Below are positions 58,949 through 64,000 of a DNA stretch of 64,000 bases, piece after piece. A program made the translations under genes and the position numbers. The notes beneath the pieces are model-generated. The model saw only the letters and a program-made list of their open reading frames with translations, did no database searches and had not been told where the DNA came from. Origin of the DNA: Burkholderiaceae bacterium (GTDB taxonomy: Bacteria; Pseudomonadota; Gammaproteobacteria; Burkholderiales; Burkholderiaceae_E); NCBI GenBank assembly GCA_024637155.1, contig JAGXFR010000049.1:62001-126000 (forward strand). Direction: 5' to 3'. The first letter of the stretch is position 1. Each line of letters begins with the position of its first letter.

Positions 58949-60355
58949 ATGAACGGACTGCTTTTCGGCACCTTCCTCGCCGCGATGTCGACGGGGATTC
59001 CGATCGCGCTGGCGATGTGCCTCGCCTCGCTCGCCTACATTCTGGTGAGCGGAACCATCCCGCCCTTCGCGCTGGTGCACCGGATGGTCGGGGGCATCGA
59101 CAGCTTCCCGCTGCTGGCCGTGCCTTTCTTCATCTTGGCCGGCAACCTGATGAACTCGGCCGGCATCACCAACCGCATCTACAATTTCGCGCTCGCGCTG
59201 GTGGGCTGGTTGAAGGGTGGGCTGGGTCACGTGAACGTGGTCGGTTCCGTTGTCTTCTCGGGGATGTCGGGCACCGCGGTCGCCGACGCCGGCGGGCTGG
59301 GCACCATCGAGATCAAGGCGATGCGCGACCACGGCTACCCGGTGGATTTCGCGGTCGGCGTCACGGCCGCCTCGTCGACGCTCGGCCCGATCATCCCCCC
59401 TTCGTTGCCGCTGGTGATCTACGGCGTGCAGGCCAACGCCTCGATCGGCAAGCTCTTCGCCGGCGGCTTCATCCCCGGTGCGCTGATGGCGCTGCTGATG
59501 ATGGCGATGGTCAGCTTCTACGCGCACCGTCGCAACTACGGCCGCGACGTCGCGTTCCACTGGGGCCGGATGGGCCGCGCCTTCATCGAACTGTTTGCCG
59601 TGGCGGTGGTCGCGGTGGTGCTTTTCCGGCTCTGGCAGGACGAGAGCATGAGCGGCATGATGAAGTTCGGCTACCCGCTCGCGGTGGTGCTGATCGCCGA
59701 CCGGCTGTTTCGCTTCGAGGCCTTCATGGCGCTGCTCACCCCGGTGATCCTGATCGGCGGGATGGCCTCGGGCCTGTTCACGCCCACCGAGGCGGCGGTC
59801 GCGGCAGTGGCGTGGGCGCTCTTCCTCGGGATCATCTGGTACCGGACGCTCAATTGGCGAATGCTGATCAAGGTTTCGATGGAGACGATCGAAACCACGG
59901 CAACCGTGCTCTTCATCGTCGCCTCGGCTTCGATCTTCGCGTGGGTGCTGACGACCACGCAGGTCACCGAGGCGATCGGCGTCTGGGTGCTGTCGATCAG
60001 TTCGAACCCGCTCGTCTTCCTGCTGCTCGCCAACGGCTTCCTGCTGTTCGTGGGCATGTTCATGGAGACGATCGCGGCGATCACGATCCTGGTGCCCGTC
60101 TTCATGCCGATCATCGCCAAGCTGGGCATCGACCCGGTGCACTTCGGTTTGGTGATGGTGCTGAACCTGATGATCGGACTGATCACCCCGCCGGTGGGCA
60201 TGGTGCTGTACATCCTGGCGAAGGTCTCGCGCATCTCCTTCGAGGAGACGGTGCGCGCCGTGGCGCCATGGTGGATCCCGCTGTTGGCCACACTGGCCCT
60301 GATCACCTATGTACCCGACCTCGTCATGTGGCTGCCGCGGGTTCTTTATCCCTGA
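58949..60355 (+). CDS. dctM: TRAP transporter large permease
   Basis: This 468-residue DctM-type permease has about 12 helices. Family blocks are SFPLLAVPFFILAGNLMNSA, GSVVFSGMSGTAVADAGGLG, TAASSTLGPIIPPSLPLVIY and GLITPPVGMVLYILAKVSRI near the end. These contain the SGTAVAD and GPIIPPS motifs of the ion- and substrate-binding hairpins. The ATG at 58949 follows GCGGGAAC; the upstream frame extension is not conserved. Confidence 0.95.
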   Translation: MNGLLFGTFLAAMSTGIPIALAMCLASLAYILVSGTIPPFALVHRMVGGIDSFPLLAVPFFILAGNLMNSAGITNRIYNFALALVGWLKGGLGHVNVVGSVVFSGMSGTAVADAGGLGTIEIKAMRDHGYPVDFAVGVTAASSTLGPIIPPSLPLVIYGVQANASIGKLFAGGFIPGALMALLMMAMVSFYAHRRNYGRDVAFHWGRMGRAFIELFAVAVVAVVLFRLWQDESMSGMMKFGYPLAVVLIADRLFRFEAFMALLTPVILIGGMASGLFTPTEAAVAAVAWALFLGIIWYRTLNWRMLIKVSMETIETTATVLFIVASASIFAWVLTTTQVTEAIGVWVLSISSNPLVFLLLANGFLLFVGMFMETIAAITILVPVFMPIIAKLGIDPVHFGLVMVLNLMIGLITPPVGMVLYILAKVSRISFEETVRAVAPWWIPLLATLALITYVPDLVMWLPRVLYP

Positions 60356-60431
60356 GGGCGCAGACGTCGAAGTCCCGGGGCCGAGCGTTCGCACCGCCCC
60401 GGGTGCCTCACGAACTCAATCGGAAACTCCC

Positions 60432-61970
60432 ATGAAGACCCAAACCGTCCCCCTGATCCGCACCCACGCCCTGCGCCTGCACGCTGCGGACGACGTCGTC
60501 ATCGCGGTGCGCCCGTTGCCCGTGGGAACGCGCATCGCGAATGAGGATCTCTCGTGCGTCGATCCGATTCCGGCCGGCCACAAGGTGGCCACCCGTGCCG
60601 TCGCCAAGGGTCAGCCGGTGCGGCGCTACAACCAGATCATCGGATTCGCGACCGACGACATCGATCCCGGGCAGCACGTGCACTCGCACAACCTGGCCTT
60701 CGAGAACTTCGAGCGCGACTACGCGATCGGGGCCGATGTGCGCTCCCTGCCGACAGCTGAATCGACAGCCAGCTTCCTGGGACTGAAGCGCGCCGACGGA
60801 AGGGTCGCCACCCGCAACTTCATCGGTGTGCTCGCCACGGTGAACTGCTCCGCATCGGTGGCCCGCTTCGTGGCCCGCCACTTCACCCCGGACGTGCTCG
60901 CCGCCTGGCCGAACGTCGACGGCGTACTCGCCGTCACCCACGGCAGCGGCTGCGGAATGGACGGGGCCGGAGAAGGCCTGCGGCTGATGCGACGGACGAT
61001 GGCCGGCTGGGCGCGCCACCCGAACTTCGCCGGCATGGTGGTGATCGGGCTGGGCTGCGAAGTCAACCAGGTCGCCGACCTGTTCTCGAACCAGCGTCTG
61101 GAGGAGTCCGACCTGCTGCGCACGCTGGTGATCCAGGCCTCGGGAGGAACGCGCCAGACGGTCGAAGCCGGCATCGCCGCGGTCGAGGCGATGCTGCCGC
61201 ACGCCAACGCGGTCACGCGGGTGCCGGTGCCGGCCAGCCACCTGACCGTCGCCCTGCAGTGCGGCGGCTCGGACGGCTATTCGGGCATCACGGCCAACCC
61301 GGCGCTGGGCGCCGCCTGCGACCTGCTGGTCGCACAGGGCGGCACCGTGGTGCTGGCCGAGACGCCCGAGGTCTACGGTGCCGAGCATCTGCTGACGCGC
61401 CGCGCGGTGCGCCCCGAAGTCGCCGAGAAACTGATCCGCCGCATCAAGTGGTGGGAGGACTACACCGCGCGCAACCACGGCAGCATGGACAACAACCCGA
61501 GTCCCGGCAACAAGGCGGGCGGCCTGACGACGATCCTCGAGAAGTCGCTCGGCGCCGTCGCCAAGGGGGGCACGACCAACCTCGTCGACGTCTACGAGTA
61601 CGCCGAGCCAATCACCGCCAAGGGATTCGTGTTCATGGACTCGCCTGGCTATGACCCGGTGTCGATCACCGGCGAGATCGCCGGCGGCGCCAACCTCGTT
61701 TCCTTCACCACGGGGCGGGGTTCGGTGTACGGATGCAAACCCGCGCCGAGCATCAAGATCGCGACCCACACCGCGCTCTTCGAGCGCATGCGCGAGGACA
61801 TGGACGTCGACAGCGGCGGCATCCTCGACGGGAGCGCCACCGTCGCGCAAAAGGGCCAGGAAATCTTCGATCTGTGGCTGCGGGTTGCCTCGGGCGAGAA
61901 GAGTCGCAGCGAAGCCCTGGGGATCGGCGACGAGGAATTCGTGCCCTGGCAGATCGGCGCTGTGATGTAA
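60432..61970 (+). CDS. UxaA-family altronate/galactarate-type dehydratase
   Basis: This 512-residue sugar-acid dehydratase has an N-terminal SAF domain (residues 1-90, with AVAKGQPVRRYNQIIGFATD and HVHSHNLAFENFERDYAIG) and a C-terminal dehydratase domain. The latter contains TRNFIGVLATVNCSASVARF, THGSGCGMDGAGEGLRLM, GLGCEVNQVADL and LQCGGSDGYSGITANPALGA. The Cys residues in these blocks fit the metal-dependent UxaA mechanism, giving a 2-keto-3-deoxy acid. It is coupled to the TRAP genes. The exact substrate (altronate, fuconate, galactarate or another) is not resolved. Confidence 0.92.
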   Translation: MKTQTVPLIRTHALRLHAADDVVIAVRPLPVGTRIANEDLSCVDPIPAGHKVATRAVAKGQPVRRYNQIIGFATDDIDPGQHVHSHNLAFENFERDYAIGADVRSLPTAESTASFLGLKRADGRVATRNFIGVLATVNCSASVARFVARHFTPDVLAAWPNVDGVLAVTHGSGCGMDGAGEGLRLMRRTMAGWARHPNFAGMVVIGLGCEVNQVADLFSNQRLEESDLLRTLVIQASGGTRQTVEAGIAAVEAMLPHANAVTRVPVPASHLTVALQCGGSDGYSGITANPALGAACDLLVAQGGTVVLAETPEVYGAEHLLTRRAVRPEVAEKLIRRIKWWEDYTARNHGSMDNNPSPGNKAGGLTTILEKSLGAVAKGGTTNLVDVYEYAEPITAKGFVFMDSPGYDPVSITGEIAGGANLVSFTTGRGSVYGCKPAPSIKIATHTALFERMREDMDVDSGGILDGSATVAQKGQEIFDLWLRVASGEKSRSEALGIGDEEFVPWQIGAVM

Positions 61971-62001
61971 GCTTGCACAGACCGGCATCCGGGACGCGGA
62001 G

Positions 62002-62919
62002 ATGGTCAGCGAGTTGGAACACAGCGGCACGAAGGTGCTCGGGCCCAATGCGCGGGTCGCGACGGCGCTCGCCGAGGCGGCGGCCATCCTCGAGTCCCAG
62101 GGCGCGAACCCGTTTCGCGTCGCGGCGTACCGGCACGCCGCCGACACGGTCGAGCATCTGCCGCGCAACATCGCGACCCTGTTCGCGCTGCACGGGCCGA
62201 AGGCGCTCACGGAACTCCCCGGGATCGGCGAGGGCATCTCCAGCGCGATCGCCGAGATGCTGCTCACGGGCCGCTGGGCGCAACTCGAGCGCCTGCGCGG
62301 GCAGCTCGACCCGGTGGCGGTGTTCCAGGCCGTGCCCGGCATCGGCGAGGAACTGGCCGAGCGCATCCACGACACCCTGCACATCGACACCCTCGAATCC
62401 CTCGAGGACGTCCTGCAAAGCGGCGAATTGCGCTCGGTGCAGGGCATCGGACCGGCGCGCGAGCAGACGATCCGCTCGGGACTCGGCCCGCTGCTCGACC
62501 GGCGCCGGGTCAGCCGTCCGAGCCCGCGCAGCGAGGCCGAAGACCTGCCCGACGTCGCGCTCATTCTCGACGTGGACCGGGAATACCGGGGGCTGGCCCG
62601 GCTGGGCCGCCTCAAGACGATCGCGCCGCACCGAAACAACCCCACCGGGGAAGCCTGGCTGCCGTTGATGCAGACGAGCCGCGGCGCCTGGCACTTCACC
62701 GCGCTGTACTCGAACACCACCCAGGCGCACCAGCTCGGGCGCACCAGCGACTGGGTGGTGATCTACTTCTACGACCACCAGCACCTTGAACGCCAGTGCA
62801 CGGTCGTGACCGAGAATCACGGACCGCTGCTCGCGCGGCGCGTGGTGCGCGGCCGCGAGACCGAGTGCCGGATTCACTACCGCGCGACCGATCCCTTCTT
62901 CGGCGCCCATCCAGGATGA
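62002..62919 (+). CDS. PolX-like helix-hairpin-helix protein with an unassigned C-terminal domain
   Basis: This 305-residue protein's N-terminal half resembles the 8-kDa and HhH region of family X polymerases: ALAEAAAILESQGANPFRVA, YRHAADTVEHLPRNI, two hairpins LTELPGIGEGISSAIAEML and VQGIGPAREQTI. The nucleotidyltransferase palm is absent. The C-terminal 125 residues (LPDVALILDVDREYRGLARL, HRNNPTGEAWLPLMQTSRGA, WVVIYFYDHQHLERQC) form a domain I cannot name. DNA binding is likely; enzymatic activity is unknown. The stop overlaps the threonine aldolase start (ATGA). Confidence 0.8.
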   Translation: MVSELEHSGTKVLGPNARVATALAEAAAILESQGANPFRVAAYRHAADTVEHLPRNIATLFALHGPKALTELPGIGEGISSAIAEMLLTGRWAQLERLRGQLDPVAVFQAVPGIGEELAERIHDTLHIDTLESLEDVLQSGELRSVQGIGPAREQTIRSGLGPLLDRRRVSRPSPRSEAEDLPDVALILDVDREYRGLARLGRLKTIAPHRNNPTGEAWLPLMQTSRGAWHFTALYSNTTQAHQLGRTSDWVVIYFYDHQHLERQCTVVTENHGPLLARRVVRGRETECRIHYRATDPFFGAHPG

Positions 62920-64000
62920 TGCCGACCATGATTGCACTGAGCAGCGACACCGAAACCCGCCCCAGCGCGGCCATGCGCGCGGCGATTGCTGCAGCGCCGG
63001 TCGGCGACGAGCAGCGCGGCGAGGACCCGAGCGTCAACTTGCTGCTCGAACGCGTCGCAGAGTTGCTGGGCATGGAAGCCGCGCTCTTTCTGCCGACGGG
63101 AACCATGTGCAACCTGATCTCGGTCAAGGTGCACACGCAGGCGGGCGACGTGATCGTCGCCGAACGCGACGCGCACGTGCTGCGCGCCGAGTCGGGTGGC
63201 GCCGGGCTCGTCTCCGGTGTGATCACCGAAGCGCTGGTCGCGTCGGACCATGCCAGCGCGTTCGCCGACGTCGACGCCGGACCCGCCTCCGCCCGAATCC
63301 CCGGCACCTTCACCGCCGAGGACCTGCGCGCCGCGCTCGACCGACTCACGATGATGCCCGCTCCCTACGCGCCACCGGCGTCGCTGCTGTGCGTCGAGCA
63401 GACGCACAATTTCGGTGGCGGCTCGATCTGGCCGCTGGAGCGGCTCGCCGCGGTCAGCGATCTCGCACGCACCCGCGGCCTGCGCGTGCATATGGACGGG
63501 GCGCGGCTGCTCAACGCGGTGGTCGCCTCCGGGGTGCCGGCGGCGCAATGGTGCAGCCACGTCGACTCGGCGTGGATCGATTTCACCAAGGGGCTCGGCG
63601 CGCCGCTGGGCGCGGTGCTTGCCGGCTCACGCGCTTTCATCGCGCAGGCGTTGCGCTACAAGTTCGCGTTCGGCGGCGCGATGCGCCAGGCGGGCATCGC
63701 GGCGGCGGGGTGTCTGTATGCGCTCGACCACCACGTCGAGCGCCTCGCCGAGGATCACGCCAACGCAAGCCGGCTGGCCACCGGAATTGCTGCGCTCTCT
63801 GGGGTGCGGCTGGTCTACGGGATGCCGCAGACCAACATCGTCTTCTTCGAACCCGATCGCTCGGGCCTCAGCGCCGCCGAGTTGGCACGCCGCTGCGGCG
63901 AACGCGGCCTGCGCATGAGCGCCATCGGTGGGCGGCTGCGGGCGGTCGCACACCTGGATGTGAGCCGCGCGCAGGTCGACGAAGCGCTCGCGATCATCGC
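62916..64000 (+). CDS. ltaE: Low-specificity L-threonine aldolase, 3' end missing
   Basis: This PLP enzyme of fold type I cleaves L-threonine or allo-threonine to glycine and acetaldehyde. The 361 visible residues have ALSSDTETRPSAAMRAAIAA, FLPTGTMCNLISVKVHTQ, RVHMDGARLLNAVVASGV and the PLP lysine (about K225) in WIDFTKGLGAPLGAVLAG. The frame is open to the window end, so only the last few residues are missing. The ATG at 62916 overlaps the stop of the preceding gene. ATGs at 62919 and 62928 are alternatives. Confidence 0.92.
   Translation, partial: MMPTMIALSSDTETRPSAAMRAAIAAAPVGDEQRGEDPSVNLLLERVAELLGMEAALFLPTGTMCNLISVKVHTQAGDVIVAERDAHVLRAESGGAGLVSGVITEALVASDHASAFADVDAGPASARIPGTFTAEDLRAALDRLTMMPAPYAPPASLLCVEQTHNFGGGSIWPLERLAAVSDLARTRGLRVHMDGARLLNAVVASGVPAAQWCSHVDSAWIDFTKGLGAPLGAVLAGSRAFIAQALRYKFAFGGAMRQAGIAAAGCLYALDHHVERLAEDHANASRLATGIAALSGVRLVYGMPQTNIVFFEPDRSGLSAAELARRCGERGLRMSAIGGRLRAVAHLDVSRAQVDEALAII

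Noticed and set aside
57211-58971. Long minus-strand frame continuing upstream of gntR across dctP and dctQ
   Set aside because: It is antisense to clear TRAP genes. The regulator starts at MNTAVRRN with a winged helix soon after.

Overview
The window reads as a chromosomal segment of a high-GC betaproteobacterium, most likely Burkholderiales or a close relative. Three things point there: the housekeeping gene order (ffh / ccsA / PP0621-family / pilS / pilR / ampD; tlpA / aroQ / accB / accC / prmA / DUF3426 / PfkB kinase; proS / lytic transglycosylase next to rppH), an Mpl murein-recycling ligase, and PEP-CTERM proteins. The lineage is an inference from gene content; no rRNA or tRNA gene was seen.

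Layout. 1-7 kb: 3' end of glnE, an MFS transporter, ilvE, a small zinc-finger protein, a YheT-type hydrolase, a periplasmic M48 protease with C-terminal helical repeats, moaC, a mini-lipoprotein and a DUF2062 membrane protein. 7-17 kb (minus strand): mgtE; an overlapping operon rnb-like / tonB-like / aroE / mtgA; an SDR reductase; a YqiA-type esterase and mpl. 17-24 kb (plus strand): an unrecognised gene, tlpA-like, aroQ, accB, accC, prmA, a DUF3426 zinc-ribbon protein and a PfkB kinase; yggT follows on the minus strand. 24-34 kb: a Lys/Ala-rich histone H1-like gene, a probable structured RNA with its own promoter and terminator, then ampD, pilR, pilS, a PP0621-family gene and ccsA on the minus strand, and divergently ffh, an L,D-transpeptidase, a YcbK-type peptidase and a GlcD-type flavoprotein.

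34.6-41 kb is the accessory part. The last 117 bp of the GlcD-type gene recur 2.5 kb downstream, and a 36-bp piece lies between. They bracket a small island with a HigB/HigA-type toxin-antitoxin pair, whose toxin is frameshifted into the antitoxin frame, and a GSU2403-type nucleotidyltransferase behind an inverted-repeat promoter. Next come two PEP-CTERM genes, each with a sigma-54 type -24/-12 element, separated by a complete group II intron (38251-40095) lying directly after the terminator of the second gene, as class C introns do.

41-51 kb: a branched-chain-type ABC importer (livKHMGF), an acyl-CoA synthetase and a second LivF-like ATPase, then a lytic transglycosylase and proS, with rppH and a CNP1-like gene divergent. 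52-64 kb: a sugar-acid locus built around a GntR/FadR-type regulator. One arm is gntR / ABC exporter / SDR dehydrogenase / fumarylacetoacetase-family hydrolase / 2-hydroxyacid dehydrogenase. The other is dctP / dctQ / dctM / uxaA-type dehydratase / helix-hairpin-helix protein / threonine aldolase, the last running off the window. The likely logic is TRAP uptake of a sugar acid, dehydration, oxidation to a 2,4-diketo-3-deoxy acid and cleavage to pyruvate plus a small hydroxy acid.
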